A DNA stretch of 64,000 bases from Globisporangium splendens (GCA_006386115.1 VFIW01000115.1:1-64000); one strand, 5' to 3'. Counted from the first letter of the stretch, positions 20,923 to 32,551 are shown. Program-made: numbers and translations. The notes: a model not told the origin generated them from the letters alone.

Positions 20923-23900
20923 TTACTCGTCAATGTAGCTCCCCATTGACATCATCCGCTGCTTGCGAATGTGGCTATTGAGCCCCATTTCTTGCAAAAG
21001 CTGGTACAAATCGGCCGAGTTCTTGATAAAGTATGGCGCTTGCGACAGCTTTCGTCCCAAAGTGCACACAAAAGTGTTCACTGGGAACCGGTATTGGTCT
21101 TCTGCTTCATCTTTTTCGTAGGCTGCACCTTCATCCAGGCTTCGCAGAGCCTCAATCTCTCGACGCATTTGCTCGTCGCCATCCCCCATCGACGCTGACG
21201 GTGAGTGGTTGCTGTAGCTGTCGCCAGTCACGCTGCTCGATGTGCCGTCCAACGTGGACGTGGATCCTGGTGAGCCCACCACTGCTGCAGTAGAAGACGT
21301 TCCAAAGGACGACTTTCGGTCCATTCCCGAAGGCGGTGGCATGCTCGCAGCTGGGTCCTCCAATTTGGCACGGGCGTTTGGCGGCACGACCAGCGCCCAA
21401 CACGCCGCAGGAGTGTCCGGAAGCGCGTGCATGCCGAAGTTATCGCCGTACTGTGACTTCATCGCCTTGTACAAAGCTGCAGATGGTGGGAAATCGCGTC
21501 GCGGTGTAAATTTACTTCGTTCTGTGATCTCATCACGACGTGCATTCGATGGAGTGTTCAGCAACGTGCGAGGGAACATGTTTGCCGCATCGTCCGAGAT
21601 CGATTGCTTGGAGCTGTTCGAGTACAATGGCGTCAACTTTGTGATATTCTCGCCGAGCAAAAAGTCAGCTTCTCCTTGCGAGCTGTGTCGAACCAACGGC
21701 TGTGGCAACACATCTCCAGCCAGCGTGGTGTCTGGAGTTGACGAGGCGGTGCTGTCAAGACCCATCAAACGACGGAACGAGCTCTTCGGGGTCAAGCGCT
21801 TCGGAGTCTCATCGAAATTGCCAGAACTCACCGAGTCGGCGCCACTTTCGTTCAATGAGCGGCGACGGAGTGCGCCACTGGAGCCTCGCAACGGATCAGA
21901 ACCTTCACTATCCAACCCAGCTTGATTCCCTGTAACGTCTCCGTACTGATCCTTCTCGAGTTGCCGACAATATGCTTCCAAGTCGATCGGCGCAGGTACG
22001 AGGTATGCAAACAAATCTTCGTCCGTGCGATCTTCACCCGACGCGATCACAAGTAGAAAATCGACTGGCTGGAAATCATCCTCGCTACCAACCGTGAGAC
22101 CGTCATCACTGCCACCAGCACTGTTATTGCCGTCGGCATCTTCGTCACGTTCTCCGCCCAGGCGCAGTGGTGTCATATTCGATGCATCTTTTCGCAAATT
22201 GTTGTTTGAAAGCTGACTTCCTCCATACGGACGCATCAACGGCGAATGCATCGATTTCACCGGGTCGCCAAAGTAGTCCGTCGTGACTGGGTCCTCATCA
22301 GGGAACAAGATCGGGTAATTCATAAACTCCCAAATGCGTTCAAACAGCCACGCTTTACTCGCTTTCTGCGGGCGAACTTCCAGGAATCGGTTTCCAGGAC
22401 ACACAGCGACAGGCAACGAGCGCGTCAGTTCACGGAGCGACACCAACAGTTCACTCGCTTGCCACGTGCCATGGTCCAAGTCACAATCGCGGTAATGCCA
22501 CGTGACCGAGCTGTCCTTGCGCTCTATGAACGCGCCAGGCGTTCGCTCCGTGTAGTATTCGAGCAGTGGCACGACGTGCTCCCACCAGGTCGTGTCCATG
22601 TTTGGCACCATGCAGCGCCACGGTTCTCTCTCTCCGACCCATTTCACATACACACCATATTCAGCGGCGAGCACGATGTTGCCTGTGAGACCGGCAAACC
22701 ATTGCTCGCACACCGAGGTACTTCGCGCACATACGAGCACGACGGTGTTGCGCGGGTCTTTGGTGAGCATCGACAATTGCCAAATGAGTTCCTGCGGTGG
22801 GTACGAGAGCTCGGGGATCGACGCCTCGGCCGCCAACACACCTTCGTACGTGATGAAGATAAGACGGCGCGACGAACGCATGTACGCCGACGTCATATCG
22901 CGGCGACTCAACTCGCGCCCCGACACTGAGAGCGCATTCTCTTCGCCGCATTCACGTAATTGCTCCAAAAAGTTGTCAGTCCAGTGTTTCGAAGTGAACG
23001 TGCGAACGTACGAGTACATGGTCTGGTGTGCGCGCAACACGTCGTCGTTTTCCTGCAGCGATGCGAGCAAAGCATCGACGAGTTCTTCGGTATTCCATGG
23101 GTTCACGAGCGCAGCACCACCTAACGAATGCGCAGATCCGGAAAACTCGCTCAGCACAATGCGTGCGTGTTTCCCGTGAGCCTCGCGGCAGACCACATAC
23201 TCGAACGGAATCGTGGTCATACCATCGCGGATCGGGGTGATCACGAGCGTATCAGCAAGCGCGTAGAGTGCGATGAGTGCTTCTTGCGGGATGTCCTTGT
23301 TCAAATACTGCACGGGTCCTTCGGCGCCAATGTCCTGGAGTTTGCTGTTGATCCGCGATACGAGCGATTCGACTTGCGCGCCAAGCGGTGACTCGAAAAG
23401 CGACTGCGTGCCCGTCGCGATCTGCAGGAACACGACGTCCTTCGACAATTCTGGATGTACCGTGAACAATTCGTCAATCGCCAGTAGCTTGTGCACCAGA
23501 CCTTTCGTGAGATCGAGCTGATCGACGCCGAGAATCACTTTCTTGCCGGCAAACTTGGTCGTCATCTGGTTGATCTGCTCCTGGACGCCCGCTGAGTGTA
23601 CAAGCGACGTGTACTTGTCGGCGTCAATGCCTACAGGACAAATCGTGACGCGCGCAAAGTGGCCATTATACTCCACACCCTTGTGGCTGCTCTCCAGTCC
23701 CAATAACCGCACAGCCGAGCTCTGGAAATGCCGCGCGTACTCGTATGTCTGGAAGCCGACCAAGTTGGCGCCGAGGATGCCCGTGAGGATCTCTTCGCGG
23801 TTGTTCAGAATGCGGTAGTACTCAGACGATGGAAACGGGATGTGCATAAAGTACCCAATGTCGATATTGTCATTCGGGAACAGATTCTGCACCATTTGCG

Positions 23901-24633
23901 GCACGAGCGTCAGGTGGTACCCCTGGATCCACACCAGGTCGCCTTCTTCGTACACTTCGCGCACGGCGTCGGCAAACGCCTGGTTCGCGCTCACGTACGC
24001 TTGCCACATCTTGTCCATGTCGAAGTCGTCATCGCCGTATTCTGTCTCGTGGGTGCTCAGTTGGTCATCCGTCGTCGGCGGACACGAGTGGAAGAGCGGC
24101 CACATGACCGTCCGGCAGAAGCCATTGTAGAACAACCGCTCGCGCTTCGGGTCGAGGAACACCGGGTAGTAGTTCTGGTCTTCCAGGAGCTGCTCCTTGA
24201 GCGAATTCTGCTCCGATGGCTCAATGTCGCCGTGCACCGAGCCGATCCAGACGCAGTCGTAGTTTTCGTGCATGGACAGATACGTCTCCATGGCGCCATC
24301 GAGGCTCATGTTTTCCGGAAACTCGGCGCGCCACTGCGACTGCGCGTCCTCCCACACGAGCGTGAACGGCAGCGTGCGCGTGACGAGCAGCACGCGCCGG
24401 CGCCTGCGGCTCTTGCCGTTCTCGTCCTCGTAGACCGCGTCGTGGCCGCTGCCCGACGTGGACTCTTCCTCGGCTTTGGCGCGCTTCTCGCGCACCTGGT
24501 TGAGCTTCGTGTATAGCGCCGCGAGCTCCTTGAGCAGGTTCGTCTCGCGCTCCTTGAAACTCAGCGTGTTGGTCGTTGCGGACGGCGAAGACACGGTCCT
24601 TGCAGTGGATGGAAGCGCGTCGGACGTGGCCAT
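20923..24633 (-). CDS. TPS: Trehalose-6-phosphate synthase fused to a phosphatase-like domain
   Basis: A single exon of 1236 residues. Residues ~80-570 are a GT20 trehalose-6-phosphate synthase, which joins UDP-glucose and glucose-6-phosphate in the cytosol. Its core blocks are visible, such as GYFMHIPFPSSEYYRIL, ILGANLVGFQTYEYARHF and GVDQLDLTKGL. A HAD phosphatase-like domain follows from ~585, but its first motif reads FITYEGVL where active trehalose phosphatases have DxDGT, so the nucleophile and general acid Asp are lost. Motif IV survives in form (SGEDRTDEDLF, ~863). The closing block of the domain (NTFVCTLGRKLSQAPYF, ~1185) is separated from it by a ~300-residue Ser/Asp-rich insertion. 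The second step is therefore probably not catalysed, as in plant class II TPS proteins. The leader contains a (TC)n tract. Confidence 0.92.
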   Translation of the reverse strand: MATSDALPSTARTVSSPSATTNTLSFKERETNLLKELAALYTKLNQVREKRAKAEEESTSGSGHDAVYEDENGKSRRRRRVLLVTRTLPFTLVWEDAQSQWRAEFPENMSLDGAMETYLSMHENYDCVWIGSVHGDIEPSEQNSLKEQLLEDQNYYPVFLDPKRERLFYNGFCRTVMWPLFHSCPPTTDDQLSTHETEYGDDDFDMDKMWQAYVSANQAFADAVREVYEEGDLVWIQGYHLTLVPQMVQNLFPNDNIDIGYFMHIPFPSSEYYRILNNREEILTGILGANLVGFQTYEYARHFQSSAVRLLGLESSHKGVEYNGHFARVTICPVGIDADKYTSLVHSAGVQEQINQMTTKFAGKKVILGVDQLDLTKGLVHKLLAIDELFTVHPELSKDVVFLQIATGTQSLFESPLGAQVESLVSRINSKLQDIGAEGPVQYLNKDIPQEALIALYALADTLVITPIRDGMTTIPFEYVVCREAHGKHARIVLSEFSGSAHSLGGAALVNPWNTEELVDALLASLQENDDVLRAHQTMYSYVRTFTSKHWTDNFLEQLRECGEENALSVSGRELSRRDMTSAYMRSSRRLIFITYEGVLAAEASIPELSYPPQELIWQLSMLTKDPRNTVVLVCARSTSVCEQWFAGLTGNIVLAAEYGVYVKWVGEREPWRCMVPNMDTTWWEHVVPLLEYYTERTPGAFIERKDSSVTWHYRDCDLDHGTWQASELLVSLRELTRSLPVAVCPGNRFLEVRPQKASKAWLFERIWEFMNYPILFPDEDPVTTDYFGDPVKSMHSPLMRPYGGSQLSNNNLRKDASNMTPLRLGGERDEDADGNNSAGGSDDGLTVGSEDDFQPVDFLLVIASGEDRTDEDLFAYLVPAPIDLEAYCRQLEKDQYGDVTGNQAGLDSEGSDPLRGSSGALRRRSLNESGADSVSSGNFDETPKRLTPKSSFRRLMGLDSTASSTPDTTLAGDVLPQPLVRHSSQGEADFLLGENITKLTPLYSNSSKQSISDDAANMFPRTLLNTPSNARRDEITERSKFTPRRDFPPSAALYKAMKSQYGDNFGMHALPDTPAACWALVVPPNARAKLEDPAASMPPPSGMDRKSSFGTSSTAAVVGSPGSTSTLDGTSSSVTGDSYSNHSPSASMGDGDEQMRREIEALRSLDEGAAYEKDEAEDQYRFPVNTFVCTLGRKLSQAPYFIKNSADLYQLLQEMGLNSHIRKQRMMSMGSYIDE

Positions 24634-24680
24634 TGTGTGTGTGTGTGTGCAGGTGGTGTTTGGAGGATGAAGCCACGCGC

Positions 24681-24683
24681 GCG

Positions 24684-24711
<28 letters not shown>
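24681..24711. repeat. (TC)n microsatellite in the TPS/TPP leader
   Basis: An alternating TC tract of about 26 bp lies 55-80 bp upstream of the TPS/TPP ATG, with a short (GT)n at 24634-24647. On the coding strand it is a GA-rich leader. Its length is likely variable between strains. Confidence 0.7.
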
Positions 24712-24714
<3 letters not shown>

Positions 24715-24718
24715 CGAT

Positions 24719-24736
24719 GGAAATCGCAGACTGAGC
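24719..24736 (-). promoter_or_regulatory. Initiator-like element upstream of TPS/TPP
   Basis: The minus strand reads GCTCAGTCTGCGATTTCC, close to the oomycete GCTCATTYYNCAATTT core promoter. It lies ~86-103 bp upstream of the ATG, so transcription would start before the GA tract. Confidence 0.45.
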
Positions 24737-24739
24737 TGC

Positions 24740-25412
24740 TAGTGAAGCTTCTTCTTCAGGAAGATCGAAGCAGCGAGCTTGGCGCCTTTTGCTCAGTTGT
24801 TTGATGGCTGCGTTTTTCGCGAACCTTTTTCACGGCGTGCAGTTGGGTTTCCCTCTGTGCCAGTATCTATACATAAATTCATTCCCTAGGAAAATGAAGT
24901 GAGTTGTGCATTGCACATTATAGAGGTTTAGTGTTTGGTTGAGGTTTAAATATGCTCGAGTAGCCACACTATAGTGTGATACCATGTTAAAATAGATCGT
25001 GTATAAAGTGTTTCTATGCACGAGAGCAGTGTATTGTTTGTGAGAGAGTGGGAGGGTCTACTATTCTGGATGGCTCGCTTGGGGATACCTTGCGACATGG
25101 GAAAAGCGCTGTTGGCACCTACTAAACGACGGAAAATGGTGCAACAACCTCAGTTTATTGGACGCCACTATGTGGGTGCGAACTGCTTCAGTGTGGAGGA
25201 AGCGGAGGCAACGACCTCCGTCTACTGCATTGGAAGCCACTATGCGAACTCTGTCGCGGTCGTAAGCTTCTAACTGCCGCATCTCAGTCTTACGCCATGA
25301 TATCGGACATCGGGATTTAGACGAACCAACTTGGCAAAGTGGCTTCTGTTGACTGAGCTCTGCATGCGGATTTGAACGAACATGAGGACATAATCATGTA
25401 CTGAAGATTTTA
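24740..25412. other. Intergenic, no gene recognised
   Basis: About 670 bp between the TPS/TPP promoter and the 3' end of HAUS1. An 85-codon open frame on the plus strand (25016-25273) has no domain and is probably chance. Confidence 0.4.
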
Positions 25413-26498
25413 TCAAAGCATTTCGCGGATTTGGGCACTGAACTGGTCTTCGAGTCGCTGCAATTCGGCCTTTGCGTCCATGAGTTGGGCGGCTGCAACG
25501 TCCTTGCTGAGCGGCAGGTCGTGGTACATCCGCAATTGTTCTCGTAGCGCTCGGTTCTGCGCGTCAATTGCGTCGCATTCCTGATTCAAGAGCACCCAAC
25601 AAACAAACGCTGTCAAAGGCTGCAAAGCAAAGACAAGAAGCGCATAACCAGAGTAAATAAACACCTGCTCCAAGTCAGAAATGCTTTGGTGCCCCATTCT
25701 GCTTACACATGCACACGAATCCATAGGATTAATCGATGAGAACACACAATCAACACAAGATACGCTCTTCAATAAATACTTGTCATGAACGGAAGCGTCG
25801 GAGCTCACGGCGGTCAGCTTGGTCTGCAGTGCGATCTGAAATAATAGCGCTAATCGGTAAGCACGACCCATGCGTCTTGGACGCAAACGCACCAGATGCA
25901 ACTCGTACCAATTCGGCTTCGGCTACGCGCTGCTGTTCCTTGTATTCCTCGGTGCGCTGCTCCATCGTGGCTGTATTTTCTGGCAACACAAGTCAGGGTC
26001 GGGGTCAATGCATAAACATCAATGCTTCACATGCACTCCCACCACTATTACCATCCTCTTCGCGCTCGCTGACTGCGGCTTCGAGTTGGCGCTGGACGAG
26101 CTCAAGCTCGTTCCATTGCGCAGTGAGCTCCTGCGATCGTGCGTGGTTCGCATCAGCGGCTGTTCGCAGCGTTCGCGCTTGCGCTCCGGCTTCGTAGAGC
26201 GCATCTTCAAGGTCGGACATCGCCAGCAAGAAGCTGCTCGCATTGGTGTCTTTGATCTCCAGTAGCTCGGCGACTTCCGACAGCACGTGCAGATACACTT
26301 GGCCGTTCTACCCGAGCGGACGATCATTGTTAGGTACACAGGCTTGCTAGGCACACACTTTGTCAGCACGCTGACGCGCACCTTGGACAGGTCCTCCTCT
26401 GCGACGCCGCATCGCGCCAGCAGTGCGCGCTTCCGCTCGCTCTCGAGCGCGTACTCGGCCTCCACTTTGCTCGCAATCACATGCGCGACGTGGTCCAT
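25413..26498 (-). CDS. HAUS1: Augmin complex subunit 1 (HAUS1-like)
   Basis: Five exons on the minus strand fit with GT-AG borders and phase: 26498-26382, 26307-26052, 25979-25909, 25835-25764 and 25580-25413, giving 227 residues. Augmin binds existing spindle microtubules and recruits gamma-tubulin so that new ones branch off. Signs of HAUS1 are the LLEIKDTNASSFLLAMSDL block (exon 2) and the YHDLPLSKDVAAAQLMDAKA region in the last exon, both in family order, in an almost wholly coiled-coil protein. It is somewhat shorter than animal HAUS1. The small exons 3 and 4 are inferred from family alignment and splice sites. HAUS5 lies 223 bp upstream on the same strand. Confidence 0.75.
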
Positions 26499-26721
26499 GG
26501 TCAATTGACACAATTGAAGCGAGCGCGACCCTTATTGAGCAACGAAACAGACATTCTCCAGAACGAACCTGCGCATCACCCTGAATATGCAACTGTTCCC
26601 AGTTGCATCAGATCACACACAGACAAAAGGCAAAACGGATTTCTCTATTGCCCTCCTTTACTCTGTAGCGTTTGAAAATTCACCGTCCACGCTACCATGC
26701 TTCGTGGCGGCGCTGCATCTC

Positions 26722-28898
26722 CTATTCAAGCGGATTCCCCGGCGTGTCCCTAGCGTCCAAATGAACCGACCACCCACTTTGGAGGAACCAATTCTCGATG
26801 CTCGAGTGCAGTCGAGGCAACACCTCGTTCCGCGTTGCGTCGTTTGTCATCATAATATCTTCAAGTTGAGGGAGCGCCGACGACTGCAGGGACTCAACAG
26901 TGGACTTGATATCTGCTAGCAGCTCGTCGACTCGTCCTGAGTCATGCTGCGTCTGGTCTTCGTGCAGGTACTGTTCCAACTTTTCGAGTCGAGCGTGGAG
27001 TGTCTCAGCCGCATTATCCTCCCAATTGCTCAGCAGACGCGACAACACCTTGGACCAACTCCCATACTCCGGTATCTTCAATGCTTGAAAGACCTTCCCA
27101 AAGCCGTGCTGTTGTTTGCTGCTGCTATCTCGAGACTCCTGTTGGATCTGGTTGATGTAAAAATCTGGATATGGAACAGCCAGGTTCACGTGTCGCGTGG
27201 TCGTGCCATGGGCATCGCTCAGTGTCATCGCCACGGATTTCACCGTCGTATCGACTCGGGCGAGTTGGACACTGGAGAACCTACGGACCTCTTCCAGCAC
27301 GAGTCGCCACCACTTCTCCAATGCAGCCTCACTTTGTCGAATATACCCTGGATGCAATTTGTCATGCACAAAACGTTGCAGCTGCTCTTGCTTTTGTGCA
27401 ATGGAAAGCATCGCAGTGTGGTTCTGGCGGTATATGGTGTCGATGTGATCGATCATCTCCTGCTGCCGGGCATCGAACGTGCGCATGAGCTCGAGTTTCT
27501 CGTCGAGATCGAGTTTCTGCTGCTTTGACGCTTCAATCTGCTGCGTCATGGACTCGTACGTCTGTTTCGCAGCATTCAACGACGCTTGCTGCGCATTGCA
27601 CTCGATCTCCAAATCCACCGTGCGAGCAGCAGCATTTGTTGTAAGCTTATCCTCACCAGGATCAGCTAAGGATAAGGCGCATCCGTTCCCTTCTTGCGCA
27701 CTAGCAGGAGAAATCTCATTCCACAAATCGTATCGTGACGACTTCTTCAACTCGTGAATCGCTTCTTTCAACTGCCGCACTTTGGCGTACATCCTTTGCG
27801 TCTCGAGGAACTTTTTGATGTGCTCTTGTTGATTCCGCCGCAGCAAGTCCTGCACCTGGGTCAAGGTGTCGTGACTGGAGATGGTGTGCTCCTCCACATG
27901 TGCCGCATACTCAGCTTCCTCTTGGGTCTGAGTAGCCAGGCTGTCTGCGTTCTTCGCCGATGCGATGATCCATTCGGTCAGCGCGTTTCCGCCAAACTCG
28001 CGTAGATGCTGTTTAATACGAGTGAGAACCCATTCACGGTTAGTTCTGTGCATATTCAACAGGAACTACTCACCATACGTACTTTGATATCTGAATCGCC
28101 AAAGTCGACTTCGTCAGCCGTCTTGCCGGCTTTGAGCATGCGCAGGTACTCTGCCAGTAGCATCTCAATCGGATTCACCAAATTATCACCACTTGCTGCC
28201 GTTTGGAGCCTTCTCCGCGCCACATCATCCACAGTTGCTTTCTCATTCAGCTGGCTCACGTGCTCCGCCAAAGTAGCGAGTATCTGCCCATTCTGGTGAT
28301 TGTGGCCGAGCTTCAGCACTGACCGCTGCTTGGCATCGACAGCCGCCACCACCATGGCCTCGTCTTCGCGCTCCATGGCCCGCAACGCCTGCAGCAACTG
28401 CTTCTCGTGCACCTTCGCCCTTGCAATCGATTCACTGAGGTATTGCCTGCGGCTCTCCAGCGCTGCGCGTCGCTTGTTTGCATCGTCGCGCTCCTGCTTG
28501 CGACTCTCGATGTGATGCTTCGCAACCTCCACGTTCCTTCGAATGAGCTGCATTCGGCACGCAATACACAAGCATTCTTGTTAAGCATCACCGTCACCAT
28601 GAACCTAGCATCAGAATTACACTACACACAGTACACACTCGCACCTCCATATCGCCAGGAGTCTTCACATTCTGCGACACCCATCGCCACACGGGCACCA
28701 AGTTGCCACGCAGCAACGCGTCCAGATCGGCGTCTTGAAGCATACCCGCGCGCGCGAGACGGCCCTACAAAGCACGCATCAGCGCATCCCCCACCATAGC
28801 AGTCTTGTCATAGTGCCACGCACCTGCGGCGCATAGCGGTGCTGCTGCAGGAACGCCTGGAACGCGCACACATCGCGCTGCTTTTGCGCGACTTCCAT
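26722..28898 (-). CDS. HAUS5: Augmin complex subunit 5 (HAUS5-like)
   Basis: Four exons on the minus strand: 28898-28824, 28764-28645, 28547-28074 and 28008-26722, all in phase, 651 residues. The N-terminal ~70 residues carry the conserved HAUS5/AUG5 head (LLRGNLVPVWRWVSQNVKTP, then LIRRNVEVAKHH). The rest is mostly coiled coil ending in a helical tail, and total length is typical. It would act with HAUS1 in microtubule-dependent microtubule nucleation in the spindle. The last intron (28009-28073, 65 bp, with CTAAC branch-like sequence) was chosen because the nearer CACAG acceptor would give a 28-bp intron and an immediate stop. The neighbouring HAUS1 gene downstream supports the assignment. 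Confidence 0.8.
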
Positions 28899-28960
28899 GC
28901 TCTCTTGATCTCTTTTTGCTCAAATCAGCGCACGCAATTTCGCCAAAATACTATATTTAC

Positions 28961-29005
28961 ATTTCAGCCAATCCGTGATCGATAAATTAATGTATTTCAG
29001 CCAAT
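28961..29005. promoter_or_regulatory. Direct repeat with two CCAAT boxes upstream of HAUS5
   Basis: ATTTCAGCCAAT occurs twice, at 28961-28972 and 28994-29005, 33 bp apart and 63-107 bp upstream of the HAUS5 start. Each contains CCAAT (inverted relative to the gene). A pair of sites for a CCAAT-binding factor is plausible. Confidence 0.5.
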
Positions 29006-29301
29006 GGCATGCTTCTTCAAGTGTGGATCTGCTTTGCGCGCGTCCACGTGCGACAGTCGGCGCCATATGGCTTCGAATGGATCCACACGAAGAGCTGCAA
29101 TCGGGACGAACGAATGGGCGAATTTCGAATGAACAGAAAGGGGGCGGTACGCAAGATAAGACCGCGCAAACGCAAAATGCAATGAGCGCGTAGATACGAA
29201 CGCGGTGATGAGGTCACTTGCTTTGATTGAGCGCCAGACAAAAATAACGGGCGAATAAAATAAAAAATGGAACATGCCAGCGGATGCTGCGTGGACAAAA
29301 G

Positions 29302-30354
29302 TCACTGCGCCTCCGTGAGCATGTAGTAGAACACGATCACCATGAGCATGATCAGCGTGCCGCCGAGGATCGAGAACATGAGCTTGCGCTGGCGCCGGCG
29401 GCGTATCTCCTCGAGTTCACGCAGGATCAAAGGCATCGGCGTGAGTTGGAGATCGGGGCGGACGCGATACAGTGCTGCTTTTTCTTCCAGGGTTAACCGC
29501 CTGCAAGGACACACATGGAGGGTTTTGTCAGAGAAAAGAGGTCGACAATACCATCAATAAGCAAATAACACATACCGTGGCATGCAGCTGGACGCGCAGG
29601 ATAAGCTGCTTGTCTTCTTCTGGAGCGCCTTCTCTTGTCTCTTGTTCTCTTCCTCGTCAATATCGAGCGCAAACTCGACCGACACGTGCTTTTTCACTTT
29701 CCGGCACGCATAAACGCCGTCTCGTATCCGCAGAATGGACTGCAGCGAACTCGTCGAGCTGCTCCCGCAACTGCCGTCGCTGTCGCTCTCAGTCTCGCTC
29801 TGGTTGCTGCCTGGGGGCGACGCCGTCTTGTGGTACAGGTCCGCGATCTTTTCCGGCGACATCGTCACATCTTTCTTCGTTCTCCGCGCAGGATCGTCCA
29901 GCTTGCACAGTAGTGACCGAAGCATCGTCTTCTCCTTGCGTTGGCTGCGCTCTTGATCCTCGCATTCGTCATCATCATTCGGTTGCAGCGACATGGAACC
30001 GTACATCGCAGCCACTTGGCTCCGACTGCGCTTCTGGACCACGGGGTCTTCCACGGGGTACGTCACATACTTGCGGTACATCGACGCCAATTGCTGTTGT
30101 TGCTGTTGCTGCTGGCAGTACACCATGTGCGTCATCTGCGCTTGCTTGGGGGACACCACGGCTGTGCGCAGACTCGTGTACACGTAGTGGCCGCCACCGT
30201 CGCTTCCGCGTCGTCCACGTGGAGGGTACTGCGCCGCGGACATCGTCATCTCGTCGCTGTCGTCATGGATCGAGATCGTGACGTCCGCCGCCAGTAACAG
30301 CGGGCGGCTCTCGTCATAATTCCGCGCGCGATCTTTTGCGTTCACACCCGTCAT
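29302..30354 (-). CDS. Tail-anchored membrane protein of unknown function
   Basis: Two exons on the minus strand: 30354-29576 and 29500-29302, joined in phase across a 75-bp intron, giving 325 residues. The N-terminal ~290 residues are hydrophilic, with a poly-Gln run (8 Q), a Ser-rich acidic segment and basic patches. The C-terminus has a single hydrophobic helix (MFSILGGTLIMLMVIVFYYM) followed by only four residues, so it should be a tail-anchored protein facing the cytosol. I recognise no family. The start at 30354 is the first ATG; the open frame upstream lacks one. Shared repeats ARY/MYRKY and AAMYGSM, AALYRVRP hint at a repeated short motif (x-x-LYxx). Confidence 0.65.
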
Positions 30355-32442
30355 CTCTGTCTTACGTGTATGGGTGTGCGCGAATGCGGATATGGAGCGG
30401 GAAGGAAGAAGCCAATTGCCGAGTGATCTTGTTCCTGCCAACCAGCGCTTTTTCGCAGACTGGCGCCTGATTTTCTGGCGCAAAAGAGGAAGAAAAGGCG
30501 GTCTGCCTCGTCTGCTCCCACTCAACTCTATAACCTGCGGAAAGAAAAGAAATCACCGCAACAGCCGCGCATGGAGGGGTGCCGACCCTGATCCAGCAAC
30601 ATCAGTCGTTCCTAAAACTACCTCCTTAACTGGTGTGACCTCATAAGCTGTTTTCTCACACAGAAGTGATGGCTCAATACCATTAATACAGAGTACGCTG
30701 TGCTAGGAGAGGCTGATTGCAAACAAGGCTGCAAACGGAAAGAGAGGAGGCTGATGCTTCTGCAACCCTCAAAGCGCAACTTTCTTCTTGCTTTTGGGAA
30801 GCGGACGAGCCGTTTTCGAAGCGGCAACACGCAAGGGCAACGTTCAGAGAACACGCTATTTATACCGTAGAGCAGTTACGCCGTGATGCGCTCATGCACC
30901 CATCCGATTGTGGCGACATACAAACTCCAAGTGTAAATCCTGGTCACACTGCCCGCGATGACCAAGAGTTCATGCTCGAGATTGTGCTCGGTCTTCGTGG
31001 CGTAAAGCTGTCTGCACTCGTGTTTGTTTATTCGCACATGTTCGGCTTCGACACACGGCCATTTCTGCAGTACTGGGAAAGTACCCCTCAGCTGCAAGCT
31101 CTGCGCATCTTCCATCCCCCAAAGGCGATCTTTGTGGTTTATTTTAAAGCTGATCTTGAAGTTACGTGGCAAGAAGAATCATGCTTTTCTTTTTGAAGTT
31201 GTATTATCCTGTCATGCGAGTTTTACGTGACGTCTGTCATGGAAGCAGTGTCTTTATGCTCTCGCTGTCATGAAGTATGGAGATGAATTCCGCCTGTGAA
31301 GGGACACGTGACGTCGCGCTAGTGTGCCTGCTTTAAAAACAGGTGCGTCATTGTGGGCACCAAGCGGCCGTCTCGGAGCCACCCATTATATGCGTTTGCT
31401 TCTGCAGATCTTTTTGGTTTTTTGTCTGGATACAACCCACCCGTTCTGCACCAGTCCATAGAGACAGACCTGCCTGCTTCGTTTCGCAGGGAAAAGGCGA
31501 TCTTTTCGTACAGTACTGAACTGGTGGAAAAAGTATCTTGCTGGACAAAAGACAATCGACAATGCGCTGCTGCAGCAGACAACCTTATGGCTGAAGATGG
31601 AGGCCATGCAACACGGCCTGCTCACAATTTTAACCGCACAACAGAGGACGGCGCTACGTGTAAATGTTTCTGACTGAGTGCGACTGATTAATTTGGACGA
31701 GGCGTTCTCATCGCCTGTGTCGAGTGCTCATTGCTCGTCTGGGTTTGCGTGCTGTGGGAACGCTCCAAGGCGCTCTGCACACTTTGCAAAAGCAAATCAC
31801 TTCACACACTGTGGGCTCAACAAATGTGTCGGACAACTGCGCAGGTATTTTCACTTCAGGACGAATCGCGAGCAGACAGGCACTGTTGATGGAGGAGGAG
31901 CTGGGGACGGTATAAAATTCATCTTCCCGCAGCGGAAGGCGCCTGGAACGATCACGTCCACCGTGCCGCGTGACAATGCGGCATCTCACTGAGACTGCGT
32001 CTCATGCAGATCAGGTCTAAACCAGACCGAACAGAAACGTCAGACCAAACCTGACCTGCAATGTCCATGATCCTGAAGAAATCAAAGCAAGATGCGCAAA
32101 GAGGATGATGCACCCATGTTTCCTGAAGTATCTGCCGCAGTCTCTGCCAGAAGAGTGGATGCGCTGGTTAATGCTCTATACTGGAACTGCAGCCCAGCGG
32201 CTCATGGTTTGCTTCAAAACCTCATTGTGATTGCGACCTTTTCGAGTTGGCCGGAATCCGGTTTTTAAGGAGCAGAACATCAGGCAGTTCCGCAACTTGG
32301 AGTGGACGAGTCCAAATGCCAAAAGATCTCTTAGAGACAGCACTGGAAGTTGCCAAAGTGAAAGAGTCTTTCGATTTACTGCAGTGGAGTCGTGAACTTT
32401 AGAGTCAGCATTTGCAATTGAAACATGTTGTTATTCTTTCCT

Positions 32443-32481
32443 TGTGAAAATAAGGTGTCTTTATAAAACCATATTTTCACA
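32443..32481. repeat. Inverted repeat (hairpin) in AT-rich island
   Basis: TGTGAAAATA (32443-32452) and TATTTTCACA (32472-32481) are perfect inverted 10-mers around a 19-nt spacer. No gene is nearby. Confidence 0.6.
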
Positions 32482-32551
32482 AAGTGTAGTTTTTAGATTT
32501 TTTAAATCCAAATCTGTGCGTTTCAAAAATCGCACTGAACTCAATTATGTC

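Noticed and set aside
25016..25273. 85-codon frame between TPS/TPP and HAUS1
   Set aside because: No recognisable feature; expected by chance at this length.
28046..28073. 28-bp intron in HAUS5 ending at CACAG
   Set aside because: Too short, and the joined frame stops at once. The acceptor at 28009-28010 gives a normal 65-bp intron in phase.
30717..31196. 159-codon plus-strand frame as a gene
   Set aside because: No domain, no promoter or splice context, and surrounded by degenerate sequence. Kept only as a note in the gap description.
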